A stretch of DNA of 64,000 bases from Curtobacterium sp. MCLR17_036 (GCF_003234445.2 NZ_CP126269.1:186001-250000), one strand, 5' to 3'. Positions 45,573 through 54,496 are shown, counted from the first letter of the stretch. Numbers and translations are program-made. Notes: a model not told the origin generated them from the letters alone.

Positions 45573-46472
45573 ATGACGGACCAGTACACCATGCAGGACC
45601 CGACCAAGCTCTACGCCGACAAGAAGCCCGACGAGCAGTACCTCGAGGGTGCCGGCACCGACGAGGAGATGGCGAAGAACGTCCCCGCGGACCACGGCGA
45701 GGACACCTACCGCGGTTCCGGCCGTCTCGAGGGCCGCAAGGCGCTCGTGACCGGCGGCGACTCCGGCATCGGCGCAGCCGTCGCCATCGCCTACGCACGC
45801 GAGGGCGCCGACGTCGCCATCTCGTACCTGCCCGAGGAGCAGGAGGACGCCGAGCGCATCGTCGGCCTCATCGAGGCGGCCGGCCGCAAGGCCGTCGCCC
45901 TGCCCGGTGACATCACCTCGCTCGAGTTCTGCGAGCAGCTCGTCGCCGACGCCGTCGAGCAGCTCGGCGGGCTCGACATCCTCGTGAACAACGCGGGCAA
46001 GCAGCAGAACGTCGACGACATCACGAAGATCTCCGACGAGGAGTTCGACGAGACCTTCAAGACGAACGCCTACGCGACCTTCCGCATCACGAAGGCCGCC
46101 GTGCCGCACCTGCAGCCGGGTTCGACGATCATCAACACGACGTCGATCCAGGCCTACGCGCCGTCGCCCCACCTGGTGCACTACGCCGCCACGAAGGCGA
46201 CCGTGAACAACATGGCCAAGGGCCTGGCGGCGCAGCTCGCCCCGAAGGGCATCCGCGTCAACGCGGTCGCCCCGGGTCCGATCTGGACGCCGCTGCAGCC
46301 GGCCGGCGGCCAGCCGCCGGAGGCGCTGCCCTCCGCCGGTGAACAGACCTACCTGGGTCGCTGGGGTCAGCCCGCCGAGCTCGCGCCGGCGTTCGTGTTC
46401 CTGGCGAGCGGCGAGTCGTCGTACGTCGTGGGCGAGACGCTGCACGTCGACGGCGGGATGCCGACGCCGTAG
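45573..46472 (+). CDS. General-stress SDR oxidoreductase, paralogue of 7771-8658
   Basis: 299 residues. The same hydrophilic N-terminal extension (~55 residues, with ADHGEDTYRGSGRL) as its paralogue, then TGGDSGIGAAVA, intact NNAG in LVNNAGKQQNV, catalytic Ser in NTTSIQAY and Tyr-Lys in HYAATKATVN. Leaderless: TACCGT (45560-45565), 7 nt, ATG. Likely NAD(P)-dependent stress enzyme. Closed by an ACAGGAGGC-type hairpin. Confidence 0.9.
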   Translation: MTDQYTMQDPTKLYADKKPDEQYLEGAGTDEEMAKNVPADHGEDTYRGSGRLEGRKALVTGGDSGIGAAVAIAYAREGADVAISYLPEEQEDAERIVGLIEAAGRKAVALPGDITSLEFCEQLVADAVEQLGGLDILVNNAGKQQNVDDITKISDEEFDETFKTNAYATFRITKAAVPHLQPGSTIINTTSIQAYAPSPHLVHYAATKATVNNMAKGLAAQLAPKGIRVNAVAPGPIWTPLQPAGGQPPEALPSAGEQTYLGRWGQPAELAPAFVFLASGESSYVVGETLHVDGGMPTP

Positions 46473-46494
46473 GGCGCGCTCCACGAGCGGTCGT

Positions 46495-46532
46495 ACAGGA
46501 GGCGCGGTGCCGGTGGGCACCGCGCCTCCTGT
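46495..46532. terminator. 17-bp-stem terminator, ACAGGAGGC family
   Basis: Perfect arms 46495-46511 and 46516-46532 with a 4-nt loop, between the convergent SDR and the small minus-strand gene. Confidence 0.85.
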
Positions 46533-46566
46533 CGTGTCCTGGGTCGCGTCCACCGCCGGCGCGGCG

Positions 46567-46884
46567 TCAACAGGTGACGGTGCCGGCCATCCGTTCGAGG
46601 AGCTCGCGCGCCGAGAGGGCCGCGGCGAGCTCGACCTCGACCGGGTTGATGCCGATCGCCCGCTCGACGGCCCGGCGGCGAGCCTGGTCGGCGATCGGGA
46701 CCTCCGGACGCTGGGGCAGCACCGCGACGGCCCGTGCGGCGGCCTCGAACGCTCCGGCCGGTCGCCCGAGCTGCTCCCACATGGCCCGGACGTCGTGGGC
46801 CACCTGGTCGGGGTCGCCGCCGAACTCGAAGCCGGCCGAGGCCATGGTCGCGAGTCCCTGTGCGGTGGGGTCGTTCGGGGTCAT
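46567..46884 (-). CDS. Small hypothetical protein
   Basis: 105 residues from ATG 46884, preceded by GACGAT at 7 nt, a weak leaderless box; an in-frame ATG 9 nt earlier overlaps that box. Soluble and helical, with DPDQVAHDVRAMWEQLGRPAG; a single Cys at the C-terminal end. No family recognised. Codon use is normal for the genome and it is divergent from the TetR gene. Confidence 0.6.
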   Translation of the reverse strand: MTPNDPTAQGLATMASAGFEFGGDPDQVAHDVRAMWEQLGRPAGAFEAAARAVAVLPQRPEVPIADQARRRAVERAIGINPVEVELAAALSARELLERMAGTVTC

Positions 46885-46942
46885 GCCCGGCATCGTCACA
46901 CGCGGTGCCGCGAGGGCGCTGGACGTCGCTTGTCCTCCGATG

Positions 46943-46991
46943 TGCTGACACCCGGACCGGGGATTCTGGTGTCCCCCGTTCTGCGTCAGCA
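46943..46991. promoter_or_regulatory. Inverted repeat upstream of TetR gene
   Basis: TGCTGAC (46943-46949) and GTCAGCA (46985-46991) with an internal CGGGGA/TCCCCCG pair. It lies in the divergent space before the TetR-like gene, a plausible operator or leader hairpin. Confidence 0.4.
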
Positions 46992-47050
46992 TGGAGGGGT
47001 CCCGGCTCCCGGGGCGACGCGGACACGACGTCCGGCGAACGACGGAGGGC

Positions 47051-47737
47051 ATGATGCTCGAACACACCAGCGCGGACACGCAGGCGGCTGTCGCCGCGGC
47101 CGCCACCCTGCACCTGCGGATCACGATCGTGGGGGCCACCGTCGACCTCCTGCGCGACGTCCCCTTCCACGAGGCGCGACCCGCCCACGTCGCCGAACGC
47201 CTGGGGATCCCCGTCTCCGAACTCGAGCAGCACTTCCCGTCGTGGGACGGCCTGGTGCTCGCCGCGCTGGACCGCTGGAACGGCGCCCGGATGGACGAGG
47301 TCACGCGCGAGGTCGGGGACGGCTCCACCGTCGACCTGCTCCGCGCCATCGTCGCGTCGAACGCCGAGGACCCCGCGCTCATGCGCCTGCTCGTCGCGCT
47401 GCTGTCCGTGGCGGGCAACCCGCTGCACCCGATGGCGAACTACCTGCGCTCGCGCTACCAGCTCTTCTACGCCCAGATCAAGCGCGGACTCGAGCACGAC
47501 GTCGCCGTCGGCCGCGCGCCGCACACCATGGAGCCGCGGCGCGGTGCCGAGCAGCTCATCGCCCTGTACGAGGGCCTGCAGCTGCAGGCGCTGCTGCGCT
47601 CCGACCTCGACCTGGTGCCGGCCTTCGACCGGGCCGTGGCGCGGCTCGAGCGCGGGTGGATGGAACGCTACGAGGCGGGCGCCGCCCGCCGTCTGGCGAC
47701 CTGGAACGACGACGACACCGGCAGCTGGGAGATCTGA
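47051..47737 (+). CDS. TetR/AcrR-like transcriptional regulator
   Basis: 228 residues from ATG 47051 with GGAGGG upstream; the frame continues 20 codons upstream but without support. N-terminal helices carry a TetR-like HTH (HVAERLGIPVSELEQHFPSWDGLVLAAL), followed by an all-alpha ligand domain. The recognition helix is somewhat atypical. Target and ligand unknown; the inverted repeat upstream may be its own operator. Confidence 0.75.
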   Translation: MMLEHTSADTQAAVAAAATLHLRITIVGATVDLLRDVPFHEARPAHVAERLGIPVSELEQHFPSWDGLVLAALDRWNGARMDEVTREVGDGSTVDLLRAIVASNAEDPALMRLLVALLSVAGNPLHPMANYLRSRYQLFYAQIKRGLEHDVAVGRAPHTMEPRRGAEQLIALYEGLQLQALLRSDLDLVPAFDRAVARLERGWMERYEAGAARRLATWNDDDTGSWEI

Positions 47738-47834
47738 GCGCGGTTCCTGCCCGGTCCGACGTCCGCTGAGCGCGTGCCTGCGCCGGGGCCGAGCGTCGAC
47801 CGCGTACCGATGGGTGTCGACGGAAGGAACCGAC

Positions 47835-48029
47835 ATGGCATCACCGAACCCCATCCAGGTCCAGAAGTACCTGAGCGGCATCGACTACCCGGCGTCGAAG
47901 GACGACATCGTCTCGACCGCCGAGCAGGAGAACGCCCCCGACGACGTGCTCGAGGCACTGCGCGGGATCCCGGACCGTGAGTACGACGGCCCGACCGCGG
48001 TGTCGAGCGCCGTCTCCGACGCGGGCTGA
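47835..48029 (+). CDS. DUF2795 small protein
   Basis: 64 residues with the full DUF2795 pattern: NPIQVQKYLSGIDYPASKDD, then DVLEALRGIPDREYDGPTAVS. The domain is a compact helical module found singly in many actinobacteria; function unknown. Ribosome site GGAAGGA before ATG. Followed by a long perfect hairpin. Confidence 0.85.
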   Translation: MASPNPIQVQKYLSGIDYPASKDDIVSTAEQENAPDDVLEALRGIPDREYDGPTAVSSAVSDAG

Positions 48030-48071
48030 GCGCGAGCGACCGTGCCGCGCTCGCGACACGGTCGCATCGAG

Positions 48072-48120
48072 TGAGCAGAAGACGTCGGGTGGCGTGATCG
48101 CACCCGACGTCTTCTGCTCA
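48072..48120. terminator. 20-bp perfect hairpin
   Basis: Arms 48072-48091 and 48101-48120 (TGAGCAGAAGACGTCGGGTG and its complement), 9-nt loop. Lies between the DUF2795 gene and the convergent transporter gene. A likely bidirectional terminator, though the arm sequence is distinctive enough to be a dispersed element. Confidence 0.7.
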
Positions 48121-48184
48121 TTCGGTGCCGCCCGAGCGCGACCCGCCTGACCGCGAGCGACCCGAGCGACCCGGGCGACCCGGG

Positions 48185-49696
48185 CTACGCGCTCGACCGC
48201 GACCCGCGCGGCACCGAACCGTCGCCCGGGTCGTACCCGGAGTCCCGGATGACCCGCAGCGCCGTGGTGTCGTTGTGGACCGAGTGCACGACGACCCGAC
48301 GGGTGCGGCGCAGGGCGCGACGGGCGCCGGGCGTGGCGAAGAGGCCGCCGAGCACGAGTCCGGCGCCGATGCCGAGCGCGACGGACACCGCGGCGACGAA
48401 GTCGAGCGCCGCGCCGGGTGACCCGGACATGAAGTTGAGCAGGGCGTTCGACACCGCGACACCGGGCAGCAGCGCCCCGCAGAACGCCGGTACCGCGATC
48501 GCCGCCACCGCCGTCCGCATCCGCACCGCCGCGTAGGTCGACAGCACGCCGAGCAGGACCGACGCCAGGAACGTCGCACCGAGCAGCGGCAGCCCGGCCT
48601 GGCGCAGCACCCACAGCGAGGTACCCGCCGCGACCGAGAAGACCACCGCGACCGGGATCACCCGGGCGCTCGCCTGCTGCACGAAGCAGTTCGCCGCCGC
48701 CGACACGACGGTGAGCGACATGAGTGCCCAGAGCGGCAGGGGGCGGATGACGATGCCGGACGGGTCGACCTCGATCGACAGCCAGTGCGTGACGGCGATG
48801 CCTGCCGGCACCCCGACCACGATCGCGGCGATGACCAGCCCGATGTAGAACGCGCGGGCCACCGCCATCGCCCGGAAGCCGGAGATGGCGTCCTGCGCCC
48901 AGGTCACGAGCGACGGGTGCGGCAGCAGGAGCACGACCAGGGCGGCGACCATGGTGGCCGCGCCGCCGGGCCCGAGGACCTCGGCGCGGATGGCGAGCGA
49001 CCCGATCGCGGAGGCCACGGCGGCCTGCGCTCCCGAGACGAAGAACTGCGGGTACCCGCGGCCGGTCAGCCACCGGCCGGACACGATGATGCCGAGCATG
49101 AGCACGAACGCGCCGACCCCGGCGCGCCAGCCGCCGCCGGCCTGCATCGCGATCGACGTGCCGAGGACGGACAGGCCGACGTCGGCCAGCCACGTCGGCC
49201 ACCGCGGCGGCATCCGGAGCACGGCGACGAGCGCGTTCACGGCAGAGGTCATGTCCCGGTCGTCGTGGATCAGGTCGTCGACGATCTGGTTCGCCCGCGC
49301 CAGGCGGTCGAGGTCGGAGCCGTCCGAGTGCACGGTGCGGACCTTCACGAGCGGCGGGACGTCGGACGGCGCGTACTGGATCGTCACCGAGCTGCCGGAG
49401 AAGTCGAGGTCGAGCGGCGCGAGGTTCCACTTCGTGGACACCGCGACGACGGCGGTCTCGACGCTCCGGGTGTCCGCGCCGGAGGCGAGCATCACCTCGG
49501 CCAGGTCGAGGCAGAAGTCGACGATCTGGGTCGCGGTGTACTGGTCGCGCCCCTTCGCGTCGGGCTCGACGTGCTCGTAGATCGTGCCGCGCAGACGGGC
49601 CCGGGCGTCGCGCAGGTCGTGCTGCGCCAGGCTGCGGCGTCGTGGCCGTGGTGGGCGGCCCGGCTTGTGCGGGCCAGGGGGGTGCTGCTCGGCCAT
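48185..49696 (-). CDS. ThrE-type threonine/serine exporter
   Basis: 503 residues from ATG 49696 (GTG 49699 directly before). N-terminal ThrE domain with FCLDLAEVMLASGADTRSVE and SVTIQYAP, about five membrane segments, then a ThrE_2 half with about five more. In Corynebacterium glutamicum ThrE exports threonine and serine using the proton gradient; N-terminal region is amphipathic and cytoplasmic. CACCAT precedes ATG by 6 nt. Confidence 0.88.
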   Translation of the reverse strand: MAEQHPPGPHKPGRPPRPRRRSLAQHDLRDARARLRGTIYEHVEPDAKGRDQYTATQIVDFCLDLAEVMLASGADTRSVETAVVAVSTKWNLAPLDLDFSGSSVTIQYAPSDVPPLVKVRTVHSDGSDLDRLARANQIVDDLIHDDRDMTSAVNALVAVLRMPPRWPTWLADVGLSVLGTSIAMQAGGGWRAGVGAFVLMLGIIVSGRWLTGRGYPQFFVSGAQAAVASAIGSLAIRAEVLGPGGAATMVAALVVLLLPHPSLVTWAQDAISGFRAMAVARAFYIGLVIAAIVVGVPAGIAVTHWLSIEVDPSGIVIRPLPLWALMSLTVVSAAANCFVQQASARVIPVAVVFSVAAGTSLWVLRQAGLPLLGATFLASVLLGVLSTYAAVRMRTAVAAIAVPAFCGALLPGVAVSNALLNFMSGSPGAALDFVAAVSVALGIGAGLVLGGLFATPGARRALRRTRRVVVHSVHNDTTALRVIRDSGYDPGDGSVPRGSRSSA

Positions 49697-49754
49697 CACG
49701 CCATGGTGCCAGGCGGATCGCGCCGAGTCCGGACGTCCGCTGGACGCCGCAGGG

Positions 49755-50012
49755 TCAGCTCCGGCGGCGCACGCTGAGCCGACCGGCGGCGAACGCGGCG
49801 ACCACGGCGCCGGCGACGGCGAGCAGCTGACCGACGGCCCGCTGCACCGAATTGGTCCCGGCGACGAAGGCGTAGTCGGACAGGGGCGCGTACGCGAACC
49901 AGCCGAACGACGCCGTCGGGGCGGTCAGCGCGACCACGATCCCTGCCACGAGGGCGACCAGGCCCACCCAGAACGCGATACCGGACGGGGTGGCGAAGAG
50001 GCGACGTCCCAT
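49755..50012 (-). CDS. Small two-TM protein
   Basis: 85 residues from ATG 50012, leaderless behind TACGCT (7 nt). Two hydrophobic segments (~10-32 and ~60-80) with a loop SFGWFAYAPLSDYAF; basic C-terminus. No family recognised. Lies downstream of osmC in the same direction, separated by a terminator. Confidence 0.6.
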   Translation of the reverse strand: MGRRLFATPSGIAFWVGLVALVAGIVVALTAPTASFGWFAYAPLSDYAFVAGTNSVQRAVGQLLAVAGAVVAAFAAGRLSVRRRS

Positions 50013-50034
50013 GCGCACCAGCGTACGGGGACGA

Positions 50035-50078
50035 CGGACAGGAGGCCCGTGGCGGGGTCGCCACGGGCCTCCTGTCCG
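50035..50078. terminator. 20-bp-stem terminator after osmC, ACAGGAGGC family
   Basis: Perfect arms 50035-50054 and 50059-50078 with GGGT loop. The arm CGGACAGGAGGCCCGTGGCG is almost that of 18949-18963. It is just upstream of the promoter of the next minus-strand gene. Confidence 0.85.
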
Positions 50079-50098
50079 ACAGGTGGTCGGTCTGCTGC

Positions 50099-50539
50099 CT
50101 ACTGCTCGAACGTCGCGTCGAGCGTGATCTCGACGCCGGTGAGGGCCTTGCTGACCGGGCAGGTCGCCTTGGCGTCCTCGGCGGCCTTCAGGAAGGTCGC
50201 CTCGTCGATGCCGGAGACCTCACCGCTGACGGTGAGGGCGATGCCGGTGAGCTTGAAGCCGCCGGCCGAGTCCGGGCCGAGCGAGACGTCGGCCTTGACG
50301 TCGAGGGCCTCGACGGTGCCGCCGGCCTCGCCGAGGACGGCGGAGAACTGCATGGCGTAGCAGGCCGAGTGCGCTGCGGCGATGAGCTCCTCGGGGCTGG
50401 TCGTGCCACCGGCCTCGTCAGCGGCGCGCTTCGGGAACGAGACGTCGTAGGTGCCGACCTTCGAGCTCGAGAGCTCGACCTGACCGGAACCGTCGTTGAG
50501 GCCGCCGTTCCAGGCGGTGCGTGCGGTGCGCGTGGGCAT
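50099..50539 (-). CDS. osmC: OsmC-family peroxiredoxin
   Basis: 146 residues, start ATG 50539 with AAAGGAG 8 nt upstream. Reactive Cys pair in HSACYAMQ and ATCPVSKAL, and the conserved SPEELIAAAH segment. OsmC/Ohr proteins reduce organic hydroperoxides in the cytoplasm; the sequence is nearer the OsmC than the Ohr branch (no typical Ohr N-terminus). Upstream space contains repeat copy A shared with the 59-kb region. Confidence 0.9.
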   Translation of the reverse strand: MPTRTARTAWNGGLNDGSGQVELSSSKVGTYDVSFPKRAADEAGGTTSPEELIAAAHSACYAMQFSAVLGEAGGTVEALDVKADVSLGPDSAGGFKLTGIALTVSGEVSGIDEATFLKAAEDAKATCPVSKALTGVEITLDATFEQ

Positions 50540-50680
50540 GGCCGCTCCTTTCGTGTGGGGGATCGGACCCGAGCGGGACCGTCGGAGCCGAGTCAATCGG
50601 AGAACGCTCGTTCTCGCAACCCGCTCACGGCGAAGACGCAGGGTTCCGGGTGTGCCTGGTGCTGCCCGGGTGCTGTTCCG

Positions 50681-50812
50681 GTGCTGTCCCGCGCGTGGGG
50701 GGTCGTTCCGCGCGTGGTGAGGTGATCCGCGCGTCGGGGGACGTTCCTTCCGGCCGACCACGCGCGGAACCGCTTCCCATCTCACGCGCGATGGGAAGGA
50801 GCGTGCGCGTGC
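50681..50812. repeat. Dispersed structured repeat, copy A
   Basis: 132-bp block in the 417-bp gap between the divergent osmC and alcohol dehydrogenase genes. Contains three direct CCGCGCGTSG copies followed by an inverted arm: ACCACGCGCGGAAC (ending 50770) pairs perfectly over 14 bp with the second copy. A second hairpin CTTCCCATC/GATGGGAAG follows. About 79% identical without gaps to copy B at 59127-59258. The rest of the gap holds the adh promoter zone (TAGGAT 50848-50853) and a GCGACA-GG-TGTCGC dyad (50819-50832). Confidence 0.8.
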
Positions 50813-50956
50813 AGGTGGGCGACAGGTGTCGCGGAGGGCAACAGGTGTAGGATGAACCTCCGGATCACACGATCCGATCGCGACGCCGCACCCCTCCTGA
50901 CGCCCGACGGATCACCGCCGATCCGCCGCCCGCAGTCAGCGAAAGAGGAGAACCCC

Positions 50957-52000
50957 ATGCGCGCCGTCGTGTTCGAGCAGTACCAGACCTTCCCGTCCCT
51001 GACGGAGGTCCCGAAGCCCACTCCCGGGCCGGGGGAGGTGCTGCTCAAGGTCGCCGGTGCCGGGGCTTGCCACTCGGACGTCGCCGTGTACCGCGAGTTC
51101 CAGGAGGGCCAGCCGGGCGCCCAGGCCCCCGCGTTCGTGCTCGGTCACGAGAACTCCGGCTGGGTCGAGGCCGTCGGCGACGGGGTCACCGGCTTCGCCG
51201 AGGGTGACGCCTACCTGGTGTACGGGCCGGTCGGCTGCGGGCACTGCTCGTACTGCTCGAAGGGGCAGGACACCTACTGCGAGAACGCCGCGACGAACCC
51301 GTACATGGGCATCGGCCTCGGGCGCGACGGCGGCATGGCGGAGTACGTGACGGTGCCGGCGCGGAACCTCGTGCCGCTCGGCGACGCCGACCCGATCGCC
51401 GCCGCACCGCTCAGCGACGCCGCGCTCACGCCGTACCACGCGATCAAGAACTCCCTGCCGAACCTGGCGGGCGGCGGCAAGTACGCGCTGGTCGTCGGGC
51501 TGGGCGGCCTCGGGCAGATCGCCGTGCAGATCCTCACCGCGCTCACCGGCGCCACGGTCATCGCCACGGACATGAAGCAGGACGCGATGGACCGCGCTGC
51601 CGCCCGGGGCGCGATCACGGTGCCCGGCGGCCCGGACCAGGCCGCTGCGATCCGCGAGATCACCGGCGGTCGCGGTGTCGATGCGGCCTTCGACTTCGTC
51701 GGTGCCACCCCCACGATCACGCTCGCGCAGGCGTCGATGGCGGTCGGCGGCCGGTTCACCGTCGTCGGGATCGCGGGCGGCACCACCGAGTGGAACTTCT
51801 TCTCGACGCCGTACGAGTCGACCATCACGAACACGTACTGGGGCACCATCGAGGACCTGAACGAGGTCGTCGCCATGTACCGCGCGGGGCAGATCGTCCC
51901 CGACGTCGAGCGCTACGCGCTGTCGGACGCGCTCGAGGCGTACCGCAAGCTCGAGTCCGGCGAGCTCTCGGGCCGCGCGGTGGTCGTCCCGACGCTCTGA
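50957..52000 (+). CDS. Zinc-dependent alcohol dehydrogenase (MDR family)
   Basis: 347 residues. Catalytic zinc ligands Cys in AGACHSDV and the GHEN motif; structural zinc cysteines in CGHCSYCSKGQDTYC. NAD(P)-site VVGLGGLGQIAVQI. MDR enzymes of this kind oxidise short or aryl alcohols; GAAAGAGGAG ribosome site before ATG 50957. TAGGAT ~100 nt upstream with two ACAGGTGT elements suggests a regulated promoter with a leader. Confidence 0.9.
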   Translation: MRAVVFEQYQTFPSLTEVPKPTPGPGEVLLKVAGAGACHSDVAVYREFQEGQPGAQAPAFVLGHENSGWVEAVGDGVTGFAEGDAYLVYGPVGCGHCSYCSKGQDTYCENAATNPYMGIGLGRDGGMAEYVTVPARNLVPLGDADPIAAAPLSDAALTPYHAIKNSLPNLAGGGKYALVVGLGGLGQIAVQILTALTGATVIATDMKQDAMDRAAARGAITVPGGPDQAAAIREITGGRGVDAAFDFVGATPTITLAQASMAVGGRFTVVGIAGGTTEWNFFSTPYESTITNTYWGTIEDLNEVVAMYRAGQIVPDVERYALSDALEAYRKLESGELSGRAVVVPTL

Positions 52001-52021
52001 CGGGCAGCGCCCGCGGCGCCC

Positions 52022-52050
52022 TTGACGGGTGTCGCGGGCGGGGCGATCCT
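52022..52050 (+). promoter_or_regulatory. Full -35/-10 promoter of the leaderless VOC gene
   Basis: TTGACG (52022-52027), 17-nt spacer, GATCCT (52045-52050), 7 nt, ATG 52058. The clearest complete sigma-70-type promoter in the window. Confidence 0.7.
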
Positions 52051-52057
52051 TGCCCGC

Positions 52058-52462
52058 ATGAGCCTGTTCATCAGCTGCCCGGTCGAGAGCGTCGAACGCG
52101 CGACCGCCTTCTACAGCGCGCTCGGCTGGACGAAGGACACCACGATGTCCCGCGACGACGTGTCGTGCTTCGCGATCACGCCCGGGCAGTTCGTCATGCT
52201 CGCCAGCCGTGCGGTGTACGCGAGCGTCGGCGGGACCGAGGACCTCGTCGGCGGTCCGGACACCCCCTCGAAGGTGACGGTCTCGTTCGACCTGGACAGC
52301 CGCGAGGCGGTCGACGACCTGGTGGAGCGAGCCGCCGCCGCCGGGGGCCGGGTCGGGGACACCGACGACTTCCCGTTCATGTACCAGCGCCAGTTCGACG
52401 ACCCCGACGGGTACCACTACTCGCCGTTCTGGATGAAGCCGGAGACGGCACCGACGCCCTGA
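52058..52462 (+). CDS. VOC-family (glyoxalase-like) protein
   Basis: 134 residues. Two beta-alpha-beta-beta-beta modules: FISCPVESVERATAFYSALGW and the second half with DLDSREAVDDLV and DPDGYHYSPFWM, the latter being the usual metal-site end. Subgroup resembles lactoylglutathione-lyase-like proteins of unknown substrate. Leaderless ATG 52058 served by its own promoter, 58 nt after the dehydrogenase stop. Confidence 0.85.
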   Translation: MSLFISCPVESVERATAFYSALGWTKDTTMSRDDVSCFAITPGQFVMLASRAVYASVGGTEDLVGGPDTPSKVTVSFDLDSREAVDDLVERAAAAGGRVGDTDDFPFMYQRQFDDPDGYHYSPFWMKPETAPTP

Positions 52463-52555
52463 CGGCGACCGCGACCGTCACGCCGGTGCCCGGCGACCGT
52501 CACGCCGGCGCCCGGTACCCGGTACCCGGACCCCGCCCCGCGCCCGCCCCGGGTG
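52463..52555. repeat. 22-bp tandem duplication in convergent gap
   Basis: The block CGACCGTCACGCCGGTGCCC recurs immediately with one change, followed by TACCCGG twice. Nothing else is seen in this short space between convergent genes. Confidence 0.5.
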
Positions 52556-54496
52556 TCAGCGCCCCGCGGCGTAGCCCTGCGCGCCCCGCGGGTTCGCGGC
52601 GGCACCGAGGACGCCGGTCGACGTGTCTCGGGTGACGCAGGAGAGGCGACCCAGCGACCAGTCGCCGGCGCGCGTGACCACGTGACCACGGGCCTCCAGG
52701 CCGGCGATCACCGCGTCGCCGAGGCGGTCCTCGACCACGAGTCCCGCCGGCTCCCACGTGCGCGGCCAGAACGAACCGGGGAACGACGTGGTGTGCAGTG
52801 CCGGGGCGTCGATGGCCTGCTGCGGCGAGTACCCGCCGACGATCCAGCGCAGCAGGAAGAGCAGCTGCCACTGGTCCTGCTGGTCGCCGCCCGGTGAGCC
52901 GAGGGCCGCGACGGGTTCGCCGTCCCGCAGCACGAGCGTCGGGGTGAGCGTCGTGCGCGGACGGTCCCCCGGACGCAGGGTCGAGGCCGTGCCCGGCTCG
53001 AGCCACGTCATCTGCAGGCGCGTGCCGAGGCAGAACCCGAGGCCGGGGATCGTCGGTGACGACTGCAGCCAGCCGCCGGACGGGGTCGCGCTGACGATGT
53101 TGCCCCAGCGGTCGACGACGTCGATGTGGCAGGTGTCGCCGCGGGTCTCGCCGTCCGGGGCCACGAACGGTTCGCCGCGGTCCTCCACAGGAGCAGCGGG
53201 AGCGACGGGAGCGACGGGAGCACCGGGAGCGGCGGGAGCACCGGGAGCAGCGGGAGCAGCGGGAGCGACGGGCGGGCGACCGGCGCCCCGCGCGACCTGC
53301 ACGGTCGGCTCGCCGAGCCCAGCCGGACGCTCGGCGTCGTCGGGGGTGCGGAACGGCGGCAGCACGTGCTCGACGCCCGCGACGCTGCCCGGGCGGAGCT
53401 CCGCGGACGCCCGGTCACCGATGAGCGCGCGACGCTCGTCGGTGTAGGCGCCGGAGAGCAGGACGTCCATCGGGACGTCGCCGTCGCCGTAGAAGGCCTC
53501 GCGGTCGGCGAGCGCGAGCTTCTGCGCCTCGACGATCGTGTGCGCGCCGACCTCGGTGGACGGGTCGAGCAGTGCGTCGTCGAGGGGGTCGAGCAGGCGG
53601 AGCGTCTGCAGCAGCGCCGGCCCCTGCCCCCACGGCCCGGTCTTCGCGATCGTGCACCCGCGGAAGGTCGCCGTCGTCGCCGGTTCGTAGGACGCCCGGA
53701 AGGCCGCGAGGTCCGACCCGCGGATCACCCCCGCGTGGTCGGTGCCGGAGGAATGGCGGTGCGGTTCGCGGACGAACCGGTCGATCGCCTCGGCGACGGA
53801 CCCCTCGGACCACTCGGTGCGGGCCGCGTCGATGCGGGCGGTCCGGGTGCCGGAGCCGGTACCGGCGGCGACGAGCCGGTCGAGCACCGACGCGAGCGCC
53901 TCGTTGCGCACCAGGTCACCGGCGGCCGGCACCGCACCGTCGGGCAGCCACTGCGCCGCGGACGTCGGCCAGTGCTGCCGGAACAGGTCCTGCACGGCCG
54001 TGATGGTGCGGACCACGGCCGGGGCGACGGGGTGGCCGTCGCGGGCGTAGCCGATCGCCGGGGCGAGGACGTCGGCGAGCTCCCACGTGCCGTGGTCGCG
54101 CAGCAGGAGCAGCCACGCGTCGACCGCGCCGGGGACGGTCGCGGCGAGGGCGCCGGACCCCGGCACGAGGGCGAGGCCCTCGGCGCGGTAGTGCTCCGGG
54201 GTCGCAGCGGCCGGTGCGGGACCCTGCCCGACCAACACGACCGGGGTCGGGTCCGTCGCCGTCGCGAACACCGCAGTCAGGTCGCCACCCGGCCCGTTCA
54301 GGTGCGGCTCGACGACGTGCAGCACGAACGCCCCGGCGACCGCCGCGTCGAACGCGTTCCCACCCCGCTCCAGCACGGACTGCGCGGTGGCCGTGGCGGT
54401 CCAGTGCGTCGCGGCGGCCATGCCGAAGGTGCCCTGCAGGTCGGGGCGCGTGGTCTGTCCGGCGGGCGGGACGAAGGCGGGGTTCGGCGTCGGCAT
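52556..54496 (-). CDS. ggt: Gamma-glutamyltransferase-family hydrolase
   Basis: 646 residues. Ntn-hydrolase of the GGT family: GMAAATHWTAT start, GGNAFDAAVA, GPGGDL, and the self-cleavage/nucleophile Thr in GDTCHIDVVDRWGNIV, then SSPTIPGLG, LTPTLVLRDGEPVAALGSPGGD. Just before the nucleophile is an Ala/Pro-rich insert (~30 residues) encoded by nine 9-bp repeats. CAGGAT 6 nt before ATG suggests a leaderless start. No signal peptide, so cytoplasmic glutathione or acylase-type activity is possible; substrate open. Confidence 0.88.
   Translation of the reverse strand: MPTPNPAFVPPAGQTTRPDLQGTFGMAAATHWTATATAQSVLERGGNAFDAAVAGAFVLHVVEPHLNGPGGDLTAVFATATDPTPVVLVGQGPAPAAATPEHYRAEGLALVPGSGALAATVPGAVDAWLLLLRDHGTWELADVLAPAIGYARDGHPVAPAVVRTITAVQDLFRQHWPTSAAQWLPDGAVPAAGDLVRNEALASVLDRLVAAGTGSGTRTARIDAARTEWSEGSVAEAIDRFVREPHRHSSGTDHAGVIRGSDLAAFRASYEPATTATFRGCTIAKTGPWGQGPALLQTLRLLDPLDDALLDPSTEVGAHTIVEAQKLALADREAFYGDGDVPMDVLLSGAYTDERRALIGDRASAELRPGSVAGVEHVLPPFRTPDDAERPAGLGEPTVQVARGAGRPPVAPAAPAAPGAPAAPGAPVAPVAPAAPVEDRGEPFVAPDGETRGDTCHIDVVDRWGNIVSATPSGGWLQSSPTIPGLGFCLGTRLQMTWLEPGTASTLRPGDRPRTTLTPTLVLRDGEPVAALGSPGGDQQDQWQLLFLLRWIVGGYSPQQAIDAPALHTTSFPGSFWPRTWEPAGLVVEDRLGDAVIAGLEARGHVVTRAGDWSLGRLSCVTRDTSTGVLGAAANPRGAQGYAAGR
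53189..53269. repeat. Nine-copy 9-bp microsatellite inside ggt
   Basis: Unit GGGAGCNNC on the plus strand, nine copies, in frame, encoding AP-rich tripeptides on the complement. It lies in the linker that precedes the GGT autocleavage Thr, so copy-number change alters linker length without shifting the frame. Confidence 0.85.
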
